Positions 23,001-33,300 of a stretch of DNA of 64,000 nucleotides are shown in pieces. A program made the translations under genes and the position numbers. Every line of letters starts with the position of its first letter. Within the stretch, counting starts at the first letter, position 1. Source of the DNA: an uncultured Pseudomonadota bacterium (GTDB taxonomy: Bacteria > Myxococcota_A > UBA796 > SXON01); NCBI GenBank assembly GCA_903844155.1, contig CAIMSU010000228.1:1-64000 (forward strand). The letters run 5' to 3'. A model generated the notes under the pieces. It saw only the letters and a program-made list of their open reading frames with translations. It was not told the origin of the DNA and searched no databases.

Positions 23001-24352
23001 ACCGTCGCCTCGCCGTAGGCGAACGCCACCGCCGGCATCGCCGCGACGGTCCAGTCGTCGCCTTCCTTCCGCCAGCCGCGGTGGGTGACGGACGTCAGCG
23101 TCGTGGCCACCGCCGAGGCGGAATGGGCCAGCTCCGTCGAGCGGACGATCACCCCCGAGCTGTCCGCGGTGGGGGCGGCGAACCGGTGGAACAGGAGGAC
23201 GCGGGCGCAGAGCCGGTAGCAGCGGACGTCGAAGCCGCTGCGGAAGCTGGACTGCACGTCCGACCGCGTCGCCCACGTGCCGTCCGGCTGCTGTGGCGGC
23301 GCGGTCGGGGGCGAGGCGGTCCCGTCGCCCGAGTGGTCGCCGTAGTCGAAGACCGCCTCGAAGAGCCAGCCGCCGGTCGCGCTCCCCGGCGTGACGTTCC
23401 CGTACAGCACCCGCTTCAGGTATACGTACGCGCACTGGCTCTTCGCCGTGGCCCGCACCGCCTCGGCCTGCGTCGCGGCGGCGCCCGCCCGGTCCTCCGC
23501 GGCGTACTCGTACCGGATGAGGTTGCCGACCTCGTCGCGTTCCTCCTGGAGGTACCAGCGGAACACACGGGACGCGTCGTCGGGGTCGGCGAGCCGGCCG
23601 GCCGCCCGGCGCGCCACCGACGCGTCGACCGGCGCCCCGTCCCCGTCGAGCTGGTCGCTCGGGACCGTCCCCTCGGCGTCGAGCCCGTAGATCCGCCGGA
23701 CGTTCTCCTTGGACCACGTGCGCCAATGGGTCGCGCCCGTGGCCGCGCTCGTCCAGCGCTCCATCCGGGCGAACCCGGCCTCGACTCTCGGCCGGTATCG
23801 GCGGCGCGCGTACGTGACGGCCGCGTCGCCCTCGCCCTCGGTCACGTCGGCGAGGTCGGGCTCCGCCCACGCGGAGCCGCTCCACGACTGGTAGGGGACG
23901 AGGTCCTCGGCATCCGAGATCACGAACGTGTCGCTGTCCTCGGCGTCCCGGTAGCGGGGCAGCCCGCGGTCGGTCTTGCGCTGGATGGACGGCACCCCGA
24001 CCGACCACCCGATCCCGAAGGGCCCGTTGCCCGCGCCGGAGTCGTAGGCGAGCGAGAGCGCGGGCGTGAAGCCGTTCCGCCCCGGCGAGAGCGCGATCGG
24101 GACCGAGAACGACGCGGTCCCGGTGACCGGGTTCGCCTGGAACTTCTCGCCGATCCCCCTGACCGCCCCGCCGCCCTTCGGCACCTCCAGCTTCGGGGCG
24201 TGGACGAGCAGGTCCTTCGTCTTCGACCGGCCGTCCACCGGCGCGGGGGCGGACGGCGGCCGGACGACGGCCCGGTCCCGCGCGGCGGGCGCGGCGAGGC
24301 CGGTGCCGGTCGGGGCCTTGGGGCCGCTCGGGGTGGCGGGGTCTTGGGGCAT
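17015..24352 (-). CDS. TcB–TcC fusion: Tc toxin cocoon with Rhs repeats and deaminase-like tip
   Basis: 2,445 aa from the ATG at 24350–24352, which overlaps the tcA stop by one base (TGATG). The frame is open further upstream but there it runs antisense-style through tcA and looks non-coding. Domains: SpvB-like β-propeller part (~35–330), FG-GAP type DVDGDG motifs (~530, 577, 640, 694), TcdB middle regions including EFRGFGKVEQWD, then Rhs/YD repeats forming the cocoon to ~2075. Core block 2076–2160 ends SADPIGLGDGVNRYGYARGNPVGGFDPSGL, the autoproteolysis site of TcC proteins. The 285-residue tip ends in a cytidine-deaminase-like pattern: SGCAE (C2382, E2384) and EVCLPCQ (C2419, C2422), close to YwqJ-type toxin deaminases. 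In known Tc toxins the free tip is held in the cocoon and delivered through TcA. Confidence 0.93.
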   Translation of the reverse strand: MPQDPATPSGPKAPTGTGLAAPAARDRAVVRPPSAPAPVDGRSKTKDLLVHAPKLEVPKGGGAVRGIGEKFQANPVTGTASFSVPIALSPGRNGFTPALSLAYDSGAGNGPFGIGWSVGVPSIQRKTDRGLPRYRDAEDSDTFVISDAEDLVPYQSWSGSAWAEPDLADVTEGEGDAAVTYARRRYRPRVEAGFARMERWTSAATGATHWRTWSKENVRRIYGLDAEGTVPSDQLDGDGAPVDASVARRAAGRLADPDDASRVFRWYLQEERDEVGNLIRYEYAAEDRAGAAATQAEAVRATAKSQCAYVYLKRVLYGNVTPGSATGGWLFEAVFDYGDHSGDGTASPPTAPPQQPDGTWATRSDVQSSFRSGFDVRCYRLCARVLLFHRFAAPTADSSGVIVRSTELAHSASAVATTLTSVTHRGWRKEGDDWTVAAMPAVAFAYGEATVDATVRFVTGLDDLPQGLDTSRWQWTDLDGEGLAGLLTEQAGSWFYKRNDGAGALGAASAVGDRPSLAALGDPQSRLMDVDGDGRMEVVSLRPGLQGSFARDAAGNWQGFRPFRTVPTTPLNDPNARLLDVDGDGRADLLVTEEDCLTWYPSEGRDGWSKAERRRRGHDEDRGPTFLFANEAETIFLADMTGDGLTDLVRVRNGNVCYWPNRGYARFGAKVQMAGAPRFDTPDRFDPKRVRLADVDGSGPADLVYLGPTAVRVWANESGNRWAAAATPLPALPGVEDTASIQVADLLGDGTACLVWSSPLLRDALRPLRYVRLMADGKPYLLKSVTNNLGRTTTLTYAPSTQFYVADRRAGTPWATRLPFPVQVLETVTVADAVTGWSNATTYAYHHGYHDPDEREFRGFGKVEQWDTETAPAVTEGQLPPVRTVTWFHTGAWRQEGTLEDAYAAEYFAGDGAAFARTACAIGIADGDASPLRAREQREAYRALKGKPLRQEVYAEDGDANAGVPYTVTETAFTASRLQRADDDNHGSFLVTPLQTLTYHYERDASDPRIQQQRTLAVDAYGTVLRTLTVACPRRSGSAPEQTTGVALVTRTEVIHDVDDTTNPDRWHVGVPYRARSWQFSPDGTFTRTTGGTAFFAALIVPDATFGTAGADGSLTDWLDVAEVTGGTATTPVIDWDEVAPGSGAWLRKLADKVTTYDNGGSEADAGTMGALALPFQAYQLAYTATQADALDALLGDLGVSVTVVDQGYVAGTTSPFSGIADVDGTWARSGTQARDSAHFYVATAFTDPFGATTAVSWHSSYLFAESATDAVGNVVAVAYDLVALAPSSLTDPNRNVTQARYDALGRVTAVARASDTGDGETDLDDPSQTFSYDLTVVPAVAHASVRDLHASETGTPSWIETYAYSDGAGTVVMQKATAADDQWVGSGRVVLNNKGLPIKQYEPFFAADFAFEAEEGFGGVTPVITYDPVGRAIRVDLPNGTLRRVSFDPWSQVTWDENDTIDESAASSDLKATVPDDHKSTPTVVRLDVQGRPYQTLEYRSAWDADDPDADALVTTLTLDVMGNPTAVVDARAAAATTPWATQAQTFDLLGRPVLTSSADGGDATALLDAAGSPRFVWKSGDLCEEGEYDALRRRVRTWEWVTSGTVAKTLRERFLFGEALFESGGYDPRDDDLRGRLYQVFDGAGNVVAAYDWKGNPTGSTRRFYEADDAMPAWTDGGTYPFAADDHTTVAAFASGNEAALESGTGTSFVSAATFDALDRVVTATAPDGQVTANGYDAGGRLVTVDVGTDHYVTGITYNARGQRLSITYGNDSETDYTYEADTFRLSTLVTTRPVSGDRLTGLQSLTYSYDPVGNILGIVDAAQDVYYTDNATVTPDQTFAYDALYRLTSASGREKGDRVEPWSADPDFLGLPASGADIRNYTEAYTYDEVGNVVTMVHKHLSTTLWTRSYAYSADSNRLVTTTEVPGTVTYVHDVRGNIVYLPPMRFSSTHVPNIEVTFRDQMRKVYLNDSDTSFYFYDSGGQRVRKVVKTGPVEDRRYVGSYESWTRTVSGDLRQARTTLHVMDGQSRVVMIETKTITDGDADGTVVKRYQLGNHLGTACVEVDAGANVITYEEYHPYGSTAWWSNDGDTEVSRKRYRYTGMERDEETGLQCHGVRYYAPWLGRWTSADPIGLGDGVNRYGYARGNPVGGFDPSGLWTFVDSLVLVASWAGYGESDPSPISPGTPVPPSSPALTTSDSGSACLTTPLLTAAGKDQATKIVAARSVGSLPDPSHPPEKLVREATMGPIPTAFDPQDLEHGSFGVAGTIAAGSKMAGAVLRGDAHELGTGNVFGTTPGEQALIEAGDLAGAIIGVGADSRDRASQYDRTEATRPVGDGLTTAEMARDALAAAKGRKFATYAGGYLSGKVVSGASSNPSGCAEDDVERQLPGANKTGAKGWRRDPTTRELVLTDIEVCLPCQEKYPESQFPPNVPAAPGGAWKR
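17873..18127 (-). repeat. Rhs-core homology arm inside the full tcBC gene (255 bp)
   Basis: Reference copy of the block found before every orphan tip. It runs from the YEEYHPYG codons to the end of GFDPSGL; the next codon (17870–17872) starts the tip. Upstream of 18127 the gene continues with VITYEE-preceding Rhs sequence that no orphan cassette shares. Confidence 0.9.
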
Positions 24353-27300
24353 CAGGTCAGCGAGTAGAGGAGGACGATGGCGACATCGGCGACGTCGGCC
24401 GGCGTTCCCGCGAGCGTGATCGTCAGGGTCTTCGGCGTGGTCGTGATGGTGCTCGTGGTCGGCGCGGTGAAGCCCCACAGGCCGGTTGCCACGTCGGCAG
24501 CATCGGCGGTAGTCAGATCGCCCTCCAGTGCCGCCGTGAACGCCCCCGTCGAGACGCCCTCGACCAGGACCAGAATCTTGGAAAGCGTGACCGTCTTCGC
24601 CGCCTGGGCCAGGTACGGAAGCACGTCGAGCGTCAGGTCCACCGCCATGGCGAAGCTCCCGCCGCCCGCGATCTGCGCGGCATAGAGCTCGTCGGGGTAG
24701 TCGCGTGAGGCGACGAGCCCCGTGGCGAGCCCGGTCGTCTCCGGGGTCGTCCCCGTCGCCAGGTCGAAGCCCCCTTCGAGGGTCGCGAGCAGCTGCGGGA
24801 AGAGGGTCGCGATGACGGCGCTCCGGTAGTCCTCGCCGCCGTCGAGGGCGGTGTAGCGGACCCGCAGGAGGACGTCGGTGATCGAGGTCCAGTCGAACGT
24901 GGGGACGGCGCTCGTGAGGCGCAGCCGCCAGGACGAGATGAGCCCGCGGCGCTCGAACGGGAGGTACTTCGGGTCCCGGAGGTCGAACTGGAAGAGGCCC
25001 GAGTCCTCCTGGCCGGAGCTGGTCACCATCGCCTCGGGCAGGCCGGAGTCGGACGTCAGGTACGTGCTCCCCGCCACGGGCTGGTTCCGGTACGCGCCCG
25101 CCGTCATCGTCAGCTCGCAGTTGACGGACGCCATCGGGCCCCCGACGCAGGCGACCGTGACCGACACCGACTGGATCCGGCGGAAGTAGTGCCCGGGGCA
25201 GTCGACGTCGAACAGCGCCTCGGGCAGCGCGAAGTAGGCCTCGCCGCCCTGCTGCAGCGCGATCACCGCGACCGGGTCGAGGCGCTGGAGCGAGACGCTC
25301 TTCGTCAGCTCGAACTGCCGGGTGTCGTTGTCGAGGTAGCACCCGTCCATCCGGTCGAGGTCCGCCGTCAGGAGGTCGGCCGCGAGCAGGCCCTTCCGCG
25401 AGCTGTCCCAGTAGATCGGCTGGACGAAGGTGTCCGACGGGCGCCCCAGCTCGTGCTGGTAGCAGGCCTCGGCCTTCTTCGCGTAGGCGACGGCCATCTG
25501 GTAGGCCTGGTAGTAGGAGGACGCGAGCTGGCCGGACATCCAGCGGTACAGGTCCTGGCTCGTGAACTTGCTCGTCATCCACTCCTGGGTCTGCTCGGAC
25601 TGGGCGATCTGCCGCTCGTTGAGCGCGAGCTCGCCCTGCGCCGCGCGGTGCCGGCTCTGCGCAGAGGCGACCTGGTGCGCGAGCTGGTCGAGCTCCAGGT
25701 CCGCCTGCGCGGCCTGGAACTCCCAGTCTTTCGCGCGCCTTTGGTACGAGGCCGCGGTCGCGAGGAACGCCGCCGCTCCGCGGGCCGTGGCGCCGGCGAT
25801 GCCCAGCGCCTTGGCCCCGAAGCTCGCCGGCTCGCTGACGGCCTTCGCGCCGGTGATGACGGCGTTGCAGGGGAAGCCGATCTCGATGTCGGGGAACACG
25901 CTCGCGACCGCGGCGACCGTCTGGAGGCCGGCCGAGATGCCCTCGACGATGGCCGCCGCGGCTGCCGCGGCGGCCGCCCCCTTCTCAAGCCCGGTCCACT
26001 TTCCGGCGACCAGGCCCTCGTAGTACCGCCGACGCGCGGTGGTCGTCGCCTTCTGCGCGACCGCGGCGTCCCAGCTCGCCTGCGCGTCGTCCACCTGGCT
26101 TTGCTTGATCGCGGACGTGGCGCGCTGCACCGCCAGCTCCTGGCCGGCGCGCAGCAGCGCGAGCCCCTCGCCGTCCTGCTTCTCGAGCGCGCCGAGGAGC
26201 GACTGGCCGAGGCCGCGGGCGGTGCCGGCGAGCGCCTGGGCCTTCGCGAGCAGCACCGGGAACCGGTGGCTCGGGAGCGCCTGGTCGGAGGCGGCGGACT
26301 GGACGTCCACCCCGGCGGCGGAGGCCCGCACGAGGAGGCCCGGGTCGATCGGCGGCTCGAAGAGCGCGAGCGAGCGCCGCACCCCCTTGATGTTCCGGCC
26401 GTTGCGGAGCTTGAAGAGCCGGTCGTCCACGAGGTCCCAGAGCCCGTACAGCTTCTCGTTCGGCGGGATGCAGAAGTACGTGCTCGACCCGACCCCGTCG
26501 GTTGCGGAGGTCCTCCCGGAGCCGGACCCGTAGCCGACGACGGGCGGCGTGAACGCGTTCTCCAGCACGATGGTCGCGTTGCCGAACGCGTCGAGGTCGA
26601 GCTTGATGTCGTTGTACGTCTTGTACGTCGGGGCGCTGCTCGCCGCGATCTGTTCCGGGCGCGTCCCGAGGATCTGCTTCGCGAACACGTAGAGCTGCGT
26701 GGCCTCGTTCAGCGCCTCGATCGTGTCCTGGGTGAACAGGTAGTCGCCCCAGTCGAGCAGGTTCCGGATGTAGCGGATGACGACCGTCTTCTGGTAGGTT
26801 CCCGGGCGCATCCGCGCGAGCAGGTGCGGGTTGAACGGGTCGTCCTGCCAGGCGGCGACCTGCTGCTCGAAGTCCGTGGCGGCCGTGCCCCCGGCCGCCG
26901 CCGTGAACGCCGTCCAGTCGGTGACCGGGGCGGACACCGGGTCGAGGAACGGCTTGACCTTCCACCACTTCCCGCTGTCGGGGTAGCCGGACGGCACGGC
27001 GTTCGCGGTGCGAGGGTCGAAGATGGTGTGGAACCAGTCCATGGCGTCGGCGAACCGCTGCTGCTCGGAGAGCCGGATCGCCACGAGGAACGGCGTGTGG
27101 AAGAAGGTCTCCCAGTTGTAGTTCGAGTAGGATCCCGTGAAGCCGAAGTCGACGGTCTTCTCCTGCCAGGCGCCGACGTTCTCGGTGTCGGGGCCGAACG
27201 TCCCGCTGAACTCGACCTCGCCGAGTTGCTGGCGGAAGAGCGCCGCCGTTGTCGCCCCGTCCGGGTCCGGGTCGAGGAGGCTCATGATGCCGTCCCGGCG

Positions 27301-30300
27301 CGCCTCCTTGACGAACTGGCACGTGTACGGGTGGTAGAACAGACTGAAGACGTACCCGCTCGGGGACGCGACGAGCGTCGACGGGCTGTCGAGGGTCGTG
27401 AGGGCGTGGAAGCCCTCGGCGACGGCCGCGGCGGCGGCCCCGTCGCTGGTGTACGCCGACGGGGAGACGAACAGCGCGTAGGCGGTGTCGTCGATGGGCG
27501 TGGGCTCGGGGGACTGCGTGTAGATCGGCCCGCCCTCGCCGGTGGTGACCGTGTAGTTGGGCGTCCAGGTGCCCTCCCGCTTCGACGAGACCGCGGCGGC
27601 GGCCGGGGCGGCCGTCGCCACGGCCGGCTCCACGTACTCGACGAAGTAGCAGCGGTCCGACCACTGCACGAAGAACGGGGCCTGCGACACGAAGTCGCCG
27701 TACTGGCGGGTCGTGACCACGGTGCCGTCCTTCAGCTTGGACAGGAGCTGGACGACGTCGGCGGTGTCCGCGTCCCCGATTCCGTCGGCGTCGTAGTCGC
27801 CCTTCAGCACCTTGAGCGTGGCGGGGCCGGTGGGCGACCCGGACGCGGACCCGGTGTTCAGGCCCGGGCTGACCCACTGCGCCCCCGAGACGCCGTAGTC
27901 GTAGCCGGCGAGGGCGTCGTCGTCGTCCGTCGCGTCCGCGGCGACCAGGTCGCCCCGGCACGGGTCCAGGGTCCACCCGCCGTACACCACGTCCCCCGTC
28001 TCGGCCGTCGGATCCTTCCGGCCCATCCACACGGTGAGCAGGCCGTCGGTCTCGACCGGGATCGGGAGGTAGATCGAGAGGTCCTGGAGCTCGCTCGCGT
28101 CCGTGTGGTCGCTGCCGACGACCACTGCGTCGGTGGTCGCCTTGGGGCTCCACTTCCCGTCGCGGTAGCTCGACCAGGAGAGCCGGAACTCCAGGTGGTA
28201 CTGCGGGGGCGAGTCGTCGTCCGCGCTGCTCGGCGCGGTCCCGGTGACCGTGGAGGTCACCCAGAACAGCATCAGCCGGCGGTTGTAGACGTAGAGGAGG
28301 ATCATGCTGCCGGCGACGCCGGCCTCGACCTTCTCCCAGGGCGTCCACGTGGTCGAGTCCTCGCGCCGACGGTACCAGTAGATGGCGGGATCCGCGGCGG
28401 TGCGCGCGACCACGTGGAGCAGGTCGATGGTGTCGCCGTCGACGGTCTCCTTCTGGACATAGTACCCGAGCACCGTCAGGGCCGACACGTCGTGGAGCTT
28501 GTCGAGGTAGTCGAGCGCGGCCTGCTCGACGCGGTCCGCGGTGACGTCGCCCTGGCCGAGGTCCTGCTCCAGCGCCTTGTAGAACGGCGTCTTGTCGTCG
28601 CGCAGGTCGGGCTCGATCCAGTTCTCCGGGTAGAGGAACACCATCCGCGCCGCCTGCCAGATCCGGAACGTGCGCATCCACTCCCATTCCTGCCGGTCCT
28701 CGTCGGTGAGGGTCACGCCGGCCGACGGCTCCAGGCCGAGCATGAGCCGGTGGATGAAGAGCTGCGCGGTGCACGCGGCCTGCTTGATGCGCGACGTGAG
28801 CATCTCCGGGTTCATGTTCACGTCGATGAGCAGGTACTGGTACAGGTCCTCCGAGTCGAGGAGCTTGTCGTCGGACCCGAGGTGGGCGTTCGTGGTCGCG
28901 AGGATGTACGTCACCAGCGCGTCGCGCTGGCGCTTGCGCAGGACGTCGCGGATCGGCCGTGCGACGGCGGCCCATGCCTCCGGGGTCGCGTAGCGGGACC
29001 GGGCCGCGGTCACCACGGAGGCGCTGACGGGCGCGGTGATCGCGCCGGCGCCGGGGTCCCCCGCCCAGGTCACGACCGTGCCGGCCGGCGCGGCGGCGCG
29101 GCGCGCCATCGCGAGCAGGTCGAGGAAGGTGGCCAGGCCCGAGGCCGTCAGCAGCGACGTGGTGGCGCCGCTCGCGATTGGAAGGAAGCCTCCGGCGATG
29201 CCGGTCACGAGGTCGTCGTCCCACGCTGTCCGGCTTGAGATCGCGGACCCCACCTCGCCCGCGGTGAGGGCTGAGGTCGAGGGCGTGAGCGTGCCGAGGA
29301 GCGAGGCGAAGGTCGGGTCCGAGCCGGGGAGCCGGGCTCGCTGGGCGAACAGCCGGACCAGATTGAGGAGGGAGGCGTAGCTCGCCCCCGACGTGGTGCC
29401 GAAGGCGACGGCGGACGTGGAGTAGGCGGGCAGGGCCCACGAAGTCGTCCCCGCCCAGGCGGCGCGCTCGTCGGCGTCCAGAGAGACCTTATTGAGGACG
29501 AAGGCGGTCTTCGCGAGAATGTCGAGCAGGGTGTAATCGTCCTCGAACGCCGTTCGGGTGAGGTCCGAGGCCGGGTCGGAGCCGGAGGGCGCGACGTCCC
29601 AGACCGCGTGTCGGAGCAGCCGGAAGAGCGGATCCGTCCGCGAGATGATGGCGGACACCGGGCTTGTGGGGGACAAGTCGGCCGGATCGAACTCGACTCC
29701 CAGCCCGGACGAGGTGCTCGTTGCGCCGATGAGGATGGGCGAGCCTGCCGGAACCTGGAGCGCAAGGACGGTCGCTGGGTCGCTCGCGGCGATGACGAAC
29801 TGCAGTGCGTCGCCGGCTGCGATGTTCACCGTGTGGGTACCCGAGCCGTCGGTATAGGTCGCGGCGATGGCTGCGCCCGCCACCCCGTCGATGGTCGTGT
29901 CCGAGCCGATCGATCCTGCGATGGCGATGTCCGCGACCGAGAACAGGCTGACGGAACTCGGGCCGTTGAGGCGAAAAAACTGGGCGGTGACCGGCGGTAT
30001 GGCCGTCCCGTCCGTGGTGATGAACGCGAACGTCCACTCATCGTCATCGGACACCGTGACGTCAAACCCGGCGTCTATCGAGGCGGTCAGGTCCGAAGAG
30101 GCGATGAACGAAAGGTCCGCCGTGGACGTGACCGGAGTCAAGACAGAATCGACCCACGCGTAAAACCCGGTTCCCGCCGGGGCAACTACGGACCTAGCGG
30201 CGACCACGCCCGCCGAGGTCGTCGTTACCGTCAGAGCCGAGGCGAACGTGAACACCCATGGGTCCCCATCGAGAGTCGGAACGCCCGGTACGTTCGTGAA

Positions 30301-33300
30301 CGTCTTGGTCCGCCATTCGTCGACCACGGCGCGGTCGACCCCGAGGGCTTCCGCGAGCGTCTTCGCGACAACCGCCCGGAGGCCATCCTCGGTCGTCGTC
30401 GTGGTCATGGCGCCATAGGCCGCCGCCAGCGACGCGCGCACCTTCCCGAGCACGCTCTGGAGGAACGCGTCGGTCGGCGCGACCCGGTCGGCCGTCGCGT
30501 GGGTCACCACGTAGTTGACCTCGTCGACGGTCCAGCCGGAGGCCCTCCACGTCTGAACGTCCTCCAGGAGGGTGACGGCGTCCGCCCAGCTTGTGAACGG
30601 GCTGAGCCCAGACATGCCCGCGCCGAGCAGGGCGATGAGCTCGGACGGGAGTACCCCGGCGACGCGCGCGAGGCTGGCGTAACGGTAGAGCGTCGACAGG
30701 TTGGCGAGCGTCATCGTCGTCAGGTCCGGCGTCGTGCTGAGCAGCGCGGCGAGCTGGGCCACGAGCGCGGTCAACTCGTCGGCGCTGACGTTGAGCGCGG
30801 CCTGGATGGCGGCCAGGTTGTCCTTTATGTAAGCCGTATACAAGGTGAGTTCCGCCCGCGACGACGGGTCGAGCGCGAACGCGCCCGTCTCCCGGTCCGC
30901 GGCCGAGACGAGCGACGGATTCAGGTAGACCCGGTCGTAGAGGGACGGCACGGGGTGGTCCTTCGAGTCGCGGTCGGCGTACGTGTCCATCGGGACCGCG
31001 GCGTTCCAGCTCACCACCTCCACGACCGAGATGCCCGCGCGCCGGGCCAGGTAGTGCACGCTGCCCAGGTCCGCGGCCGCCAGTGCGGTGGGCGACCAGG
31101 CGCTGACGCCGAGCCCGTAAAGGACCTTGTCGAGGTCCAGCATCGACCAGTCCCGCGCGCGCCAGATCCGGGCGAACGCCCGGAAGCGGGCCCAATCGGC
31201 GTACGTGGGCGGGGTCGAGGGGGTTCCGGGCACGACCACCTGGTAGGTGTTGATGTCCCCCTCGTCGTCCCAGCTGATCGCGAGGTGCGTCGGGGCGAGG
31301 CAGGTCGACTGCCCGTTCACGAACCGGCTGTGGACGAGGTCGAGGATGTCCGGGAACGTCAGCTCGGCTCGCCGCCGGAGCTGCACCACCTCGAACTGGC
31401 TCGCGAGGTCGGTCGTGCCCTCCGGCCAGAAGGCGCCCTCGGAGGCGTCGTCGGTGCTCGTCGCGGTCAGGGCCGCCCACATCTCGCCGGAGAGCCGGAG
31501 TTCTTCGAGCCCGATGCCGTCGTCGGACGGGGCATTCGTGCCGTACGCGAGCCCCCCGCAGGCGCGCATCAGCTCCACCCGGTCGATTCCCAGGTGCGCG
31601 AGGAACGCGCGCGCCTCCTCCACCGGCCGGTTGAACGGGGTCTCCATCGTCGCGGTCGCGGCGAGCAACACGCCGTACGCCTCCTCGTTCGTGATCTCGG
31701 GCGAGGCGAGGAGCTCCGGGGTCTCAGCACTCGTATCGTGCGCGTGGGGGTCGCCGGGAAGCGGATGGACCGCAGGCTCCTCCGTGGTGGCGTTGTCCGG
31801 GTCGACGATGTCCTCCAGCACCTCCAGGCTGAGGTCGATGTACGGCATCGCCCGCGTCGTGTTCTCGCAGGACAGCTCCAGGTTGCCGAGGTCCGGGCGC
31901 CGCGCAAGGAGGACGTCGCACGCGGTGCCCGACGTCGCGTCGCGGTAGCTGAGCCACTGGAGCAGTTCGACCAGGTACGCGGCCGGGCCGGCGATGGAGC
32001 GGCACTCCTCGCAGGCGCACGACGTCGTGCTGCTATAGAGGTCCGCGTAGTCTGCGAGGCTGGTCGCGTCGACCCCGTCCCACGGCAGGAACGGCAGCCC
32101 CCCGCCCATGAGCGTCGGGGCCGCCTGGACGAGGAAGGTGCGCGTCATCGCGGTGAGGCTGCGCGCCTTCTGGAACATCTCCAGCGCCCCGTCCGCGCCG
32201 AGCGCGCCCGAGAAGGCGTTGACGAAGCGCGTCCGTCCCATGGACCGGACGTGGTGCGCGGAGGTGACGCCCGCGGTGAGGAGCGCCTGGATGGCCGCCG
32301 TCCCTCCGACGGATGGGGCGATCCGGTACACGCGCTGCAGCGCGCGGGCCGCGTTGGCGGCGTCGTCCGAGCCCGTGACGCGGCCAGTCTGGAGGTTGAA
32401 CGTGAGATTGTCCGAAACCCAGCCGCCCGCCAGCCCCACGAGCCCCCCGGCGCCCGAGAGCGTGGAGAACGTGTGCATGACGATCTCGCTCGGGAACATC
32501 GCCTCGGCATGCGCCTGCAGCAGCGCCGAGAGCGTCGCGCGTTGTTCCCCCTCGTCGTCGCCGTCCAGCCCGGCGGGAAGCGGGTTGGTCGCCGCCGCGA
32601 CGTCGTCCCAGTCGCCGCCGTCCAGCGTCGCGACGTCGGAAGCCGGCCCGCCGCTGATCTTGATCAGGATCTGGCCGACGGCCGGCGCCCACCCGAGCGC
32701 CAGCGTCCCGAGGGTGATGCGGCGCTGGGCCTCCGTCAGCGCGGCCGACGTCGGCGGCGAGAAGTTCGAATAGGTGCCGAGGTAGGACCAGAAGTCCGTG
32801 GGCGCTCCCGGGAAGGTCACGTACGCGTCGCAGAAGTCCGTCACCTGGTCGTCTGTCAGGCCGCCGCTCCCCACCTGCAGGATGCTGGCGAACGAGTCGA
32901 ACCGGTCGGAGGCCAGCTCCGCGAGGCGGGCGGCCTGCAGCGCGGCGAGCAGGGCCGTCACGGCGTCGGTCGCAACCGCGGCCGCCGAGACGATGTTGTC
33001 CCGGTACGCGGCGGCGAGCGCGGCGTCGACCCCGAGCCCCTGCCGGGCGAGGATCGCGCTTCCGGTCGTCGGGAAGCCTTCGCGGAGAAGCCCGTAGAGC
33101 TGCTCGGCGGTGAGGGCGAAGGCGGTCGGGGCCCAGGCGGTCGCGAGGCGGCAGGCCTGCGTCCAGAGCACGATCCGCCGGATGTCCCATCCGGACTTCC
33201 CGGACAGGATGGCCGCGGCGCGCGCGTCCACCGAGTCGAGATGGTCGGTTGGCACCAGCGGCGAGCCCCCGCCGCCGAGGGCGAGGTTGATGCGGTACCA

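Noticed and set aside
24353-25582. Upstream extension of the tcBC frame
   Set aside because: It lies inside the tcA coding region in another frame and has no domain; the ATG at 24352 with the TGATG overlap and the SpvB domain right after it is far better.
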